Shown here: piece by piece, positions 1 through 7,413 of the stretch | How positions within the stretch are numbered: the first letter of the stretch is position 1 | Layout: the number at the start of each line of letters is the position of its first letter | Source: Bacteroidales bacterium | Lineage (GTDB): Bacteria; Bacteroidota; Bacteroidia; Bacteroidales; PUMT01 | Assembly: GCA_007119075.1 (NCBI GenBank) | Contig: SKQJ01000113.1 | Location: 1 to 10,508, forward strand | Direction: 5' to 3' | Length of the DNA stretch: 10,508 nt | Notes under the pieces: generated by a model | What the model was told of the DNA's origin: nothing | Seen by the model: only the letters and a program-made list of their open reading frames with translations | Database searches by the model: none | Program-made: the position numbers and the translations under genes

Positions 1-2
1 AC

Positions 3-1955
3 GAGGCTGTTTCACGCGCATTCAGCAAGGAATGGTTTCCCCAGCTGAGCGTGGAGCGCCACCAGATGGGGTCCAGGGGGCCCAGGTATTACATATCGCC
101 CCCGAGCGATCCGCTGTCTGTTAATATATTGCCGGGAATATGGAACTGGAAAAGGATATTCGGTTCCAGGGCGCTCACTGCGATGACCGATGCGGGCCTG
201 CAGGGTGTCTCCGTAAATTATCTGTTCGATATGTACTGGCCGGGAAATACATCTACAAGTCTGTGGAAAGGAGTGATAGCGATGTTATCGGAAGCTGCCG
301 GTGTTGATATCGCATCCCCCATATACATTGAACCGAATGAGTTGACTGTGACCGGCAAAGGCCTGGCCGAATATGACATAAGCATAAATATGCCCGACCC
401 CTGGCAGGGAGGATGGTGGCATCTGAGCGATATAGTCGAATATGAAAGGGTCAATACGCTATCCTATCTGCACACGGCTGCCATTCACCGGGAAGAGATA
501 CTTGTTCACCGTAACGAAATCACAAGAAAAGAGGTGGAAAGAGGTAGAACCCAGGCACCGTATTACTATATTCTTCCCATGGAACAACATGACGTGAGCG
601 AGCTTGCCGATCTTGTGAACCTGCTTGACAGGCATGGCGTAAATTCCTATCGCCTTCTGAGCGACCAGGTCATAAATAACCGGAACTTTAAGGCCGGCGA
701 TATTGTTGTTCCGCTGGCCCAGCCATTCCGGGCTTTTATAAAGGAAATAATGGAGGCGCAGAAATTTCCTGTGCGTCATTATACAACAGGAGGCGACATG
801 ATCAGACCGTATGACATCACAAGCTGGTCGCTTCCCCTGCATAAGGGAGTGGAATCGGCAGAGGTTAATGTCAGGTTCATGATCCCTGAACGGGAAATGG
901 CCCCTGTAGAAATTCCGTTCAAAATAATCGAGGGCAGGCCCTATGCCTACCAGGGTGTTTTATTCTCTGCCACCAATAACGAAAGCTATAAGGCCGCGTT
1001 TATGGCAGCCGGCATGGGATTGAAAGTCGAGCGGCTGACCGGGGAAGCAACCCTGAACGGACAAGTTTTTCCGGAAGGCAGTTTTTATATTGACTCCCAT
1101 GAGGATCTTTTCCCTGTGCTGAAAGAAATGCTGGTGGAGCCTTATTACCTGATTGAAAGACTTCAGGTTCCGACTTCGCCGATGGAGATTCCCCGGATTG
1201 CCCTTGTGGAAAGCTGGTTTCACGACATGGACGCCGGCTGGACGAGATACCTGTTTGATACATACGGTATCCCATACAGCGTATTGAGGCCTGTCGATCT
1301 GAAGGAAGCCAGCCTGTCACGTGATTTTGACATTGTAATACTTCCCGATCAGGGTCAGGCTGTGCTTATGGCCGGCAGGGGAGGGAGGCCCGGCAATTAT
1401 GTCATCACAAGATATCCGCCCGAATATGCCAGGGGAATGGAGAAAGAAGGGCTGAATAACCTTCTCTCTTTTGTTGACAATGGGGGCAAGGTTATATCAT
1501 GGGGAAGATCTACCGATATTTTCATGGGTAATCTGAGTATTGAGGGCGATAACGAAGAAAAGCAGGAATTCAGTCTGCCGGTCAGCAATATCGGCGAAAG
1601 GCTTTCGGGCCAGGGACTGGATGTAACGGGTTCTTTCCTCCGGGTAAGGCTGAGGCCCGATCATCCCATAACGCTCGGGATGCCGGAATACACCGGTGTA
1701 TTCCACAGGGGCAACCCGGTTTTTGAAACCAGCTTTCCCTATTTTGATATGGATCGCCGGGTGATTGCCACATTTTCCGATGAAAATGTTCTGATGAGCG
1801 GTTTTATTGAGAACGAGAAGCTCATTTACGATAAGAGTGCGCTGGTATGGGTCGCCAAGGGCGACGGACAGATCATCCTGTTCTCATTTTCGCCGCAGTT
1901 CAGGGGTTCTACACCGGCCACCTATAAGTTGCTGTTTAATTCGATCCTGATGTAA
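3..1955 (+). CDS. M14-family zinc carboxypeptidase, C-terminal part (5' end outside window)
   Basis: The open frame runs from the first bases of the window, so the gene starts upstream; the GTG at 51 is internal and not a believable start, because family-like sequence (FSKEWFPQLSVERHQMG) is already being read before it. About 650 residues are visible. The His at nt 60-62 in ERHQMG is the likely third zinc ligand of an M14 carboxypeptidase, and the Glu at nt 291-293 in MLSEAAG is the likely catalytic Glu; the HxxE pair must lie upstream. The later half, from about nt 1190 (RIALVESWF) to the end, resembles the class I glutamine-amidotransferase-like domain found at the C terminus of many Bacteroidota M14 proteins, closing with GQIILFSFSPQFRG and a LLFNSILM tail. 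It probably acts outside the cytoplasm on peptides, but the signal peptide is not visible. The family call is from motif memory; the substrate is unknown. Confidence 0.8.
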   Translation, partial: EAVSRAFSKEWFPQLSVERHQMGSRGPRYYISPPSDPLSVNILPGIWNWKRIFGSRALTAMTDAGLQGVSVNYLFDMYWPGNTSTSLWKGVIAMLSEAAGVDIASPIYIEPNELTVTGKGLAEYDISINMPDPWQGGWWHLSDIVEYERVNTLSYLHTAAIHREEILVHRNEITRKEVERGRTQAPYYYILPMEQHDVSELADLVNLLDRHGVNSYRLLSDQVINNRNFKAGDIVVPLAQPFRAFIKEIMEAQKFPVRHYTTGGDMIRPYDITSWSLPLHKGVESAEVNVRFMIPEREMAPVEIPFKIIEGRPYAYQGVLFSATNNESYKAAFMAAGMGLKVERLTGEATLNGQVFPEGSFYIDSHEDLFPVLKEMLVEPYYLIERLQVPTSPMEIPRIALVESWFHDMDAGWTRYLFDTYGIPYSVLRPVDLKEASLSRDFDIVILPDQGQAVLMAGRGGRPGNYVITRYPPEYARGMEKEGLNNLLSFVDNGGKVISWGRSTDIFMGNLSIEGDNEEKQEFSLPVSNIGERLSGQGLDVTGSFLRVRLRPDHPITLGMPEYTGVFHRGNPVFETSFPYFDMDRRVIATFSDENVLMSGFIENEKLIYDKSALVWVAKGDGQIILFSFSPQFRGSTPATYKLLFNSILM

Positions 1956-1971
1956 CGGGGGCTTTCCCCCG
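1956..1971 (+). terminator. Weak GC hairpin directly after the M14 stop codon
   Basis: Six base pairs (CGGGGG with CCCCCG) around a four-base CTTT loop begin on the base after the stop codon. No T-run follows, so it is not a classical intrinsic terminator; it could stabilise the 3' end of the mRNA or assist Rho-type termination. Confidence 0.3.
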
Positions 1972-1979
1972 GATCGATT

Positions 1980-2111
1980 GGTTGCCTTTGATGACCGCGA
2001 GGTTTGATGGCGGGGTTTTAGCTTCGAATCCCGGGTTAGTAAAAGCAACCATGCAAAGCGGGTGGCGGACCAGGATTTGGTTATCTTTGATACACGGCAG
2101 GTTTAACGGCG
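1980..2111 (+). repeat. Imperfect 33-bp direct repeat in the intergenic gap
   Basis: The segments 1980-2012 and 2079-2111 match at 24 of 33 positions without gaps, exactly 99 bp apart (shared blocks CTTTGAT and AGGTTT, ending in GGCG). Read in one frame, the two copies give V-A-F-D-D-R-E-V-stop and V-I-F-D-T-R-Q-V-stop, so the resemblance also holds as peptide. No convincing gene contains either copy. The remaining bases of this 224-bp gap show nothing else firm. Confidence 0.4.
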
Positions 2112-2179
2112 CGCAGGCAATGGCAGAGGGCTTTTCCCGTTTCTACAGAAATAATATTTAATGTTTAATTGAGAGCAAA

Positions 2180-3196
2180 ATGAAAAAAATAGCAAGAGTG
2201 ATAAAAAACTTAAAGCCGGGCCTTATTCCGGTCATATTAGCCGGGATTTTAATTTTTTCCGCCTGCAACCGCAACTCGGCCCCTGAAACGGGACTGGCGG
2301 GGGCAAATGTTACCTGGGCTGAAAAACTCGGTTTTCCCGCTGATAAGAAAGTACTTGTTTTCCATGCCGATGATATGGGAATGGCCGATGAAGCCAATGA
2401 GGCCACTATATACCTCCTGGAGAACGGCTATATCCAAAGCGCTTCAGCAATGGCCCCCTGTCCGTCCTACGAAGATGCAATTCTCTGGGCAATCGAGAAC
2501 CCTCAGTTTGATGTGGGAATACATCTTACGCTCACCAGCGAGTGGAGAACCCACCGATGGGGCACTGTTTCTGATCCTTCGGATGTTCCCGGACTGGTGG
2601 ATCCTGATGGCTATATGTGGAGGAGCGTTCAGGAGGTTGTAATGAATGCCACCCCCGAAGAGGTGGAAAGGGAGCTGCGGGCACAGATCGAAAAGACTCT
2701 TGCCATGGGATACCGGCCTGATCATATGGATACCCATATGGGAACGGTGTACGGATCGAATGAATTTACTGAGGTCTACCTCAGGCTGGCGGAGGAGTAC
2801 GGGATACCGGCAATGGTTATTGACTTTTCCGATCCCCAGGTGGTCGAACAGTACCGGCAGGCCGGCTACCCGGTAACCGACAGGTTGCTTGAGTTGCTTG
2901 AAAATTATTCACTCCCTAAGCTGGATTATTTCTCCTCCGTTCCCGGGGGAGGCTCATATGAGGAAGTGAGGGAGAATTTTTTTAGCCAGGTAAGGTCGCT
3001 TAAACCCGGTCTGACCGAAATTATTTTCCATCCACAGTTTGAAAGTGATTTCGGCAAAACTATAACCGGTTCCTGGCAACAGAGGGCATGGGAGGTCGAG
3101 CTTTTTGCCGACCCGGTGGTAAGACAGTTTTTCGAGGATGAAGGATTGATCTTTACAAACTGGAAGGAGATAATGGAGCGGTTTGAAGTCATTTAA
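2180..3196 (+). CDS. YdjC/ChbG-family carbohydrate deacetylase-like lipoprotein
   Basis: The protein has 338 residues. The N terminus is a lipoprotein signal: basic start, hydrophobic residues about 14-27, and a lipobox FSAC with Cys29 as the lipid-anchored residue, so the enzyme is probably tethered to a membrane outside the cytoplasm. The mature part fits the YdjC/ChbG branch of polysaccharide-deacetylase-like enzymes, which remove acetyl groups from amino sugars using a metal ion: HADDMG at 62-67 (metal-binding and catalytic Asp), GIHLTL at 113-118 (His115), DHMDTHMG at 181-188 (His ligand), and FHPQ at 283-286 (His284). The ATG at 2180 is chosen because it gives the intact signal peptide; only a weak purine stretch (GAGAGC) precedes it. 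Well-studied ChbG is cytoplasmic and acts on chitooligosaccharides; an exported form implies a different, unidentified substrate. The M14 gene ends 224 bp upstream, so co-transcription is uncertain. Confidence 0.85.
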   Translation: MKKIARVIKNLKPGLIPVILAGILIFSACNRNSAPETGLAGANVTWAEKLGFPADKKVLVFHADDMGMADEANEATIYLLENGYIQSASAMAPCPSYEDAILWAIENPQFDVGIHLTLTSEWRTHRWGTVSDPSDVPGLVDPDGYMWRSVQEVVMNATPEEVERELRAQIEKTLAMGYRPDHMDTHMGTVYGSNEFTEVYLRLAEEYGIPAMVIDFSDPQVVEQYRQAGYPVTDRLLELLENYSLPKLDYFSSVPGGGSYEEVRENFFSQVRSLKPGLTEIIFHPQFESDFGKTITGSWQQRAWEVELFADPVVRQFFEDEGLIFTNWKEIMERFEVI

Positions 3197-3234
3197 TGAT
3201 CCTGTCTCCGGTAATTAAATACAGGCCAAAGGCA

Positions 3235-3242
3235 TATATTTG
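3235..3242 (+). promoter_or_regulatory. Bacteroidota-type -7 promoter element
   Basis: TATATTTG matches the TAnnTTTG -7 consensus of Bacteroidota housekeeping promoters. It ends 25 bp before the start codon at 3268, implying a leader of roughly 20 nt. I see no clear TTG at the expected -33 position, which lowers confidence. Confidence 0.45.
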
Positions 3243-3267
3243 ACACAAATATTACAAACTTATCCTG

Positions 3268-4662
3268 ATGAACACCTGGCTCTCCCGAATATTTGCAATC
3301 ATTGGCCTTATCCTTTTGCTTTCCGCCCTTTTCACCGATCTTTCCGTCCGGCCCGGACTTCTGCTGCTGCTTGTTGCCGGTGCCACCGGAATAATGAATC
3401 ACAGCAGTCTGCGAGGTTTTTCATTTACAGCCTGGGTGCTGGTTTGCGTTGGGTTTGCACTGGCTTATCCCGGATTGCTTCAGGAATGGGGAGGGTTCCG
3501 GCTTACATTGCTGATTGTTCCCCTTACACAGATTATAATGTTCGGCATGGGGACAACGTTGAGTCTTAAAGATTTCTCAAGGATTCTTGTCGCCCCCTGG
3601 CCGGTGCTTCTGGGCGTGATTCTCCAGTTTTGCATCATGCCGGTTATGGGGTTCCTGATTGCATTGAGCCTTGGGTTTGACGGCGAACTGGCCGCGGGAA
3701 TCGTGCTTATCGGCTCGGTATCAGGTGGCGTCGCCTCAAACCTGATGGCCTTCATAGCAAAAGCCAATGTTGCCTTATCGGTCACCATGACAGTGGTTTC
3801 CACCTTTGTTGCCCCGTTAATGACCCCGTTGCTGATGGGTATCTTTGCCGGAAGGTTTATTCCGATCGACACCCTGGCCATGATGATAGGTGTTTTCAAT
3901 ATAATTGTGATACCGGTGGTAGCCGGATTGATCGCTCATTCGGTACTTTACAGCAAAAAACCATGGGCATGGAATGCCGGATGGCTGGCATTGATAACAT
4001 TCATTGCCGGCATGATCGTTTACGTCGCCCTGACAGTCACCCCCGAAACCCTGGGCATCCTGGCTCCCCTGCGTAACGGCGTTATTCTGGGAGGGATCCT
4101 TTTGTCGGTCGTTGCCCTGTCAAAAATTGTGGTAAGCGTCTGGCTCGGCCGGCCCAACACCTGGATTGACCGGGCGCTGCCACTTGTGTCTATGGCCGGC
4201 ATCTGCGCCATTCTTGCCATAATAATAGCCCAGACTCATGATGTATTAATGGAGGCCGGCATGTTGCTGGTTCTGGCGGCGGTAATTCACAATTCCCTTG
4301 GCTATGGATTCGGCTACTGGGGATCCCGCTGGATCGGCGCTTTTCTCGGCCAGCTCGGATACAGGCTCGGGTTGCGCAAAACGGCCTCTACGCTTATCGA
4401 TGAGGCAAACTGCCGCACCGTGGCATTTGAAGTCGGCATGCAGAACGGCGGCATGGCGACGGGACTTGCCATGGATGTGCTGCAAAGCCATGTTGCTGCA
4501 CTTCCGCCCAATCTGTTCGGGACATGGATGAATATATCGGGCTCCGTGCTGGCAAATTACTGGAAAAGGAAATCACCCCAAACTGCCGGGGCAACCGATG
4601 GATCTGTCTCCGGCAGAAAATTCGCTGCGACACAGGCACAGGAAGGGGTCAGCTCAAAATAA
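3268..4662 (+). CDS. Bile acid:sodium symporter (BASS) family transporter, extended
   Basis: This is a 464-residue polytopic membrane protein. BASS-family signatures are clear: the MFGMGTTLSLKDF segment near residue 91, GSVSGGVASNLMAFIAKANV near 150-169 followed by ALSVTMTVVSTFVAPLMTP (first crossover region), and RTVAFEVGMQNGGMA near 383-397 (second crossover region with the sodium-site Glu and Gln). Family members import organic anions (bile acids, keto acids, pantothenate precursors) with sodium; the substrate here cannot be told. It is longer than the usual 300-330 residues: about 75 extra residues at the N terminus seem to form two additional membrane segments, there is a loop with GSRWIGAFLGQLGYRLGLRK before the last signature, and a hydrophilic Gly/Ser/Ala-rich tail of about 35 residues at the end. 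The start lacks a Shine-Dalgarno sequence, normal for the phylum. The corrinoid gene begins 58 bp downstream on the same strand, so the two may share a transcript. Confidence 0.88.
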   Translation: MNTWLSRIFAIIGLILLLSALFTDLSVRPGLLLLLVAGATGIMNHSSLRGFSFTAWVLVCVGFALAYPGLLQEWGGFRLTLLIVPLTQIIMFGMGTTLSLKDFSRILVAPWPVLLGVILQFCIMPVMGFLIALSLGFDGELAAGIVLIGSVSGGVASNLMAFIAKANVALSVTMTVVSTFVAPLMTPLLMGIFAGRFIPIDTLAMMIGVFNIIVIPVVAGLIAHSVLYSKKPWAWNAGWLALITFIAGMIVYVALTVTPETLGILAPLRNGVILGGILLSVVALSKIVVSVWLGRPNTWIDRALPLVSMAGICAILAIIIAQTHDVLMEAGMLLVLAAVIHNSLGYGFGYWGSRWIGAFLGQLGYRLGLRKTASTLIDEANCRTVAFEVGMQNGGMATGLAMDVLQSHVAALPPNLFGTWMNISGSVLANYWKRKSPQTAGATDGSVSGRKFAATQAQEGVSSK

Positions 4663-4665
4663 TTC

Positions 4666-4703
4666 ATTAATATCGGCAAAGCAGAATCTGCAAGCCGGTT
4701 AAT
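4666..4703 (+). promoter_or_regulatory. Three-tier hairpin between the BASS and corrinoid genes
   Basis: Within the 58-bp spacer three nested complementary pairs stack: ATTAA 4666-4670 with TTAAT 4699-4703, CGGC 4674-4677 with GCCG 4694-4697, and GCAG 4681-4684 with CTGC 4688-4691 around an AAT loop, separated by small internal loops. It ends 17 bp before the corrinoid gene start and has no following T-run, so a processing or translation-control element, or a DNA operator, is as plausible as a terminator. The pairing is seen; the role is inferred. Confidence 0.35.
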
Positions 4704-4720
4704 CAAAATTTCGGTATATC

Positions 4721-5392
4721 ATGGATGAGATATTAAAACAAATTGCCCATTGCGTCGAGTTTGGCAAGATAAACAATGCATCACCCTATCCGCCCGACAT
4801 GAAAGGACAGGAAGGAGCGGATGAACTGACCAGGAAAGCCCTTGATTCAGGTGTTCCGGTCGAGGACATCCTGACACATGCGCTAATCGTGGGAATGAAA
4901 AATGTAGGCGTGAAATTCCGTGAAAACAAGGTTTTTGTTCCACAGGTGCTTATGTCGGCCAAAGCGATGGGCGCTGCGATGGAGCATCTTAAGCCCCACT
5001 TTGCAAGCGGGGCTGCCAAAAGGAAGGGGACATTTATTATAGGCACCGTTGAGGGTGATCTGCATGATATAGGCAAAAATCTTGTTTCAATGATGGTTGA
5101 AGGCAACGGGTATGAAGTGATTGATCTGGGAGTGGATGTGAGTGCCGGGAAATTTCTGGCAGAAGCCGAAAAATATCCTCACGGGGTGATCGGGCTTTCG
5201 GCACTGCTTACAACAACCATGGTTAACATGGAAAAGATCGTGAAAACCATTAAAGACAAATATCCCGACAGAATTATCTGTATCGGGGGGGCACCGGTTT
5301 CCGATGATTTTTGCAAAAAGATCAACGCCGATTTTTACAGTCCCGACCCCCAGGGTGCCGTTGAATTCCTGAACGAACTGGCCGCCGGATAA
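4721..5392 (+). CDS. Stand-alone corrinoid (B12-binding) methyl-carrier protein
   Basis: The protein has 223 residues, the usual size of MtaC/MtbC/MttC-like corrinoid proteins that carry a methyl group on cobalt between two methyltransferases. Residues about 1-95 form the helical cap domain (VGVKFRENKVFVPQVLMSAKAM is the typical stretch, 62-83). Residues 103-223 are the cobalamin-binding Rossmann domain with all three signatures: DLHDIG at 113-118 (His115 is the lower cobalt ligand), GLSALLT at 158-164 (Ser160), and GGAPV at 189-193. It is cytoplasmic. The ATG at 4721 is placed just before the first cap helix. The activator gene follows after 7 bp, so the two are almost certainly co-transcribed and functionally paired. 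No methyltransferase lies beside it, so the methyl donor (methylamine, methanol, methoxy compound, homocysteine or folate system) is unknown. A residue stretch SPYPPDMKGQEGAD at 21-34 in the cap replaces the more common run of acidic residues and could be lineage-specific. Confidence 0.92.
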   Translation: MDEILKQIAHCVEFGKINNASPYPPDMKGQEGADELTRKALDSGVPVEDILTHALIVGMKNVGVKFRENKVFVPQVLMSAKAMGAAMEHLKPHFASGAAKRKGTFIIGTVEGDLHDIGKNLVSMMVEGNGYEVIDLGVDVSAGKFLAEAEKYPHGVIGLSALLTTTMVNMEKIVKTIKDKYPDRIICIGGAPVSDDFCKKINADFYSPDPQGAVEFLNELAAG

Positions 5393-5399
5393 GCATGCC

Positions 5400-6905
5400 A
5401 TGCCCAGGTTAAAGATCCTTAGCAAAGAGGTCAGCCTGACCGAAAAAGTTCCCCGCGGAGCAATGCTGCTCGATATTTTGAGAACCGCCGGCCATGAGAT
5501 GTATACCCCTTGCGGGGGACAGGGAACTTGCGGTAAATGCCGGGTTTATGTCAGGGACAGGGGATATGTGACATCATGCCTTTTTCCTGTCATGGAGGAT
5601 ATGGAAATAGTGCTGCCCGAACCTTCCGAAGCCAGTATCATGGCGGAACAGTATGCTCACACCAGGCAGCTTCCTGCCGATCCGGGCCCTTCTGCCAGGC
5701 TTTCCGCTCATCCTTACGGTGTGGCGGTTGACCTCGGAACCACATCGCTGGTCTTCCATTTCGTCAACCTGATGACCGGGGCTCTCGTGGAGACCCGTGC
5801 AATACTGAACCCGCAGGCAAAATACGGGGCTGATGTTATTTCCCGCATAAATTACTGTGTTCTGAACCCTCAGGGGGCAAGGATCCTTCAGCAAGAGATT
5901 ATCAACACTGTTAATGCGGAACTGCTGCGTTTTGCCGGTAATGCTGGTACTGGCAAAACCGATGTTGTCAGGATCTGCTTTACCGGAAACACCACTATGC
6001 TTCATATTCTGCTGGGAGTCGATCCGGGTCCGATTGCATATGTTCCGTTCACCCCGGCATTTACTGAAGAGAAAATCCTCCGGGCAGCCGACCTGGACCT
6101 GGAATGTCACCCCGGCGGGGAAGTGAAAATTCTGCCCTCGCTATCGGCTTATATAGGTTCTGATATCGTGGCAGGCATTGCTTCGCTCAAACCGTCGACG
6201 GCCCATAAAAACTATCTTTTCCTGGATCTTGGAACCAACGGTGAAATGGCGCTTTGTACTCCGGACCGTATATACTGTTGCTCCTCTGCAGCAGGTCCTG
6301 CCTTTGAGGGAGCAAACATAGAACATGGCATGGGGGCGGCGGAAGGAGCAATTATGAGCTATGACGGGCCCGGCAGGTTCCGTATCATAGGAGATACAAG
6401 ACCGACGGGTATTTGCGGATCAGGACTGATCGACCTGGTGGCATGGCTTCTCGCGGGAGGCCGGATATCGGGCGACGGCTATATGGCCGGGGATTTTATC
6501 ATAGCAACTGCGGCCGAATCTGCGACGGGACAGGCAATCTGCCTGACTCCGAAGGACGTGAGGGAAGTCCAGCTTGCCAAAAGCGCCGTGGCATCCGGGA
6601 TAAATATCCTGCTCAGCCATGCCGGCTTATCTGCAGACCAGATTGATGCGTTATACCTTGCAGGAGGATTTGGGAATTATATACGACCTGCAAATGCCGC
6701 GTCAATAGGTCTGATTCCCCGGGAACTTTGCGCCCGTGCAATGCCGGCAGGCAATACTTCCGGAACGGGGGCTTTGCTTTCACTCAGATCAGTCTCTTTT
6801 GACGGCATCCTGGAAGAAATCCTTTCCAGAATGAAAAATTTAGAGCTTTCAGACCACCCCGATTTTGTCATGCAGTTTGCCATGAATATGGAATTCCACA
6901 CTTAG
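5400..6905 (+). CDS. Corrinoid-protein reductive activator, 2Fe-2S ferredoxin plus ASKHA domain (RACE/DUF4445 family)
   Basis: This 501-residue protein belongs to the ASKHA reductive activators of corrinoid enzymes, which use ATP to return inactive Co(II) to Co(I). The N-terminal ~75 residues are a 2Fe-2S ferredoxin-like domain with Cys38, Cys44, Cys47 and Cys60 (PCGGQGTCGKC, then TSCLF). A linker follows to about residue 105. The ASKHA nucleotide-binding fold starts with GVAVDLGTTSLV at 107-118 (phosphate loop), then FLDLGTNGEMAL near 272-283, AAGPAFEGANIEHG near 300, GICGSGLID near 337-345, and AGGFGNYI near 421-428. This N-terminal ferredoxin layout resembles RACo rather than RamA, whose iron-sulfur clusters are C-terminal. 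RACo is longer (over 600 residues), and here the spacing between the third and fourth Cys is only 12 residues. An out-of-frame ATG lies at 5395; the ATG at 5400 is the in-frame start. The corrinoid gene directly upstream is the obvious target. No terminator follows. Confidence 0.9.
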   Translation: MPRLKILSKEVSLTEKVPRGAMLLDILRTAGHEMYTPCGGQGTCGKCRVYVRDRGYVTSCLFPVMEDMEIVLPEPSEASIMAEQYAHTRQLPADPGPSARLSAHPYGVAVDLGTTSLVFHFVNLMTGALVETRAILNPQAKYGADVISRINYCVLNPQGARILQQEIINTVNAELLRFAGNAGTGKTDVVRICFTGNTTMLHILLGVDPGPIAYVPFTPAFTEEKILRAADLDLECHPGGEVKILPSLSAYIGSDIVAGIASLKPSTAHKNYLFLDLGTNGEMALCTPDRIYCCSSAAGPAFEGANIEHGMGAAEGAIMSYDGPGRFRIIGDTRPTGICGSGLIDLVAWLLAGGRISGDGYMAGDFIIATAAESATGQAICLTPKDVREVQLAKSAVASGINILLSHAGLSADQIDALYLAGGFGNYIRPANAASIGLIPRELCARAMPAGNTSGTGALLSLRSVSFDGILEEILSRMKNLELSDHPDFVMQFAMNMEFHT

Positions 6906-7152
6906 CGCCCCCATAACTCATCTATTCGCCATCTGTCCTTCGGCCCTTAATTTCCCCCGGACTTATTTTTCTCCCCTTTATGCCCGGACAGACCATATCG
7001 CCGAAGGCCTGCTTATGTCCCTTCAGGCCTGAAGATCATATCCCGCGGGGCATCCGCCGGATACGAAAACTTGTATGTCATCCGGTCCAACTTATTAATA
7101 TAAAAGTATTTAACATTTTGCAACCTTTCTCTATTAACATCGTATCATATAT

Positions 7153-7413
7153 GGTTTACGGGATTTTTCCCGGCGGCAGTCAGCCGAAAAAAGGCATCAT
7201 TCAAGAAAACGGGATGATGCCGTGATATCCTGGCAAAACGCCTTGAAAAATCCTGGTGATCTGCAATCGTTATTTGACTATAAAGGGTGCCAGCCAGTCC
7301 TTAATTCCGGAAAAGCTTCAGCGTAAAACCGGATTGATGCATTTAGCTCCATGGTTTCATTATCAAGCCATCAAGCCGGTGACCAGGTTTATGAGATATT
7401 AATCCCGTAAACC
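7153..7413. repeat. Perfect 13-bp inverted repeat bounding 261 bp
   Basis: GGTTTACGGGATT at 7153-7165 is exactly the reverse complement of 7401-7413. The flanks show no clear target-site duplication and the interior has no transposase, so a miniature element is only one option. The left arm is also part of a small CGGGA/TCCCG hairpin (7159-7172), and the right arm is part of the hairpin at 7384-7415. Confidence 0.45.
7187..7221 (-). terminator. Intrinsic terminator reading on the minus strand
   Basis: On the minus strand GGCATCAT (complement of 7214-7221) pairs with ATGATGCC (complement of 7193-7200), an 8-bp stem extendable by two pairs, and is followed at once by six T (plus-strand A-run 7187-7192). 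This is the textbook shape of a Rho-independent terminator for leftward transcription. No T-run follows on the plus strand. No minus-strand gene precedes it before 7490. Confidence 0.55.

Noticed and set aside
51..53. GTG as start of the M14 peptidase
   Set aside because: The same frame is open to the window edge and already reads family-like sequence before it, so the GTG is internal.
2021..2040. TTCGAATCCC resembling a tRNA T-loop
   Set aside because: The bases on the two sides cannot form a T-stem, and no anticodon or acceptor arm fits upstream.
2051..2161. 36-codon frame before the deacetylase gene
   Set aside because: No ribosome-binding signal, no recognisable content, and it overlaps the direct repeat in another frame.
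3201..3225. CCTGT/ACAGG pair after the deacetylase gene as a terminator
   Set aside because: Five base pairs, 15-nt loop and no T-run; too weak to call.
5574..6110. 178-codon minus-strand frame
   Set aside because: It is antisense to the well-supported ASKHA activator and has no family features.
6980..7225. 81-codon frame in the intergenic stretch
   Set aside because: Composition is not protein-like, no family resemblance, and it runs through hairpins including the minus-strand terminator.
7278..7352. 24-codon minus-strand frame ahead of the minus-strand terminator
   Set aside because: Too short, no ribosome-binding signal and no recognisable sequence; a non-coding RNA is the better guess.
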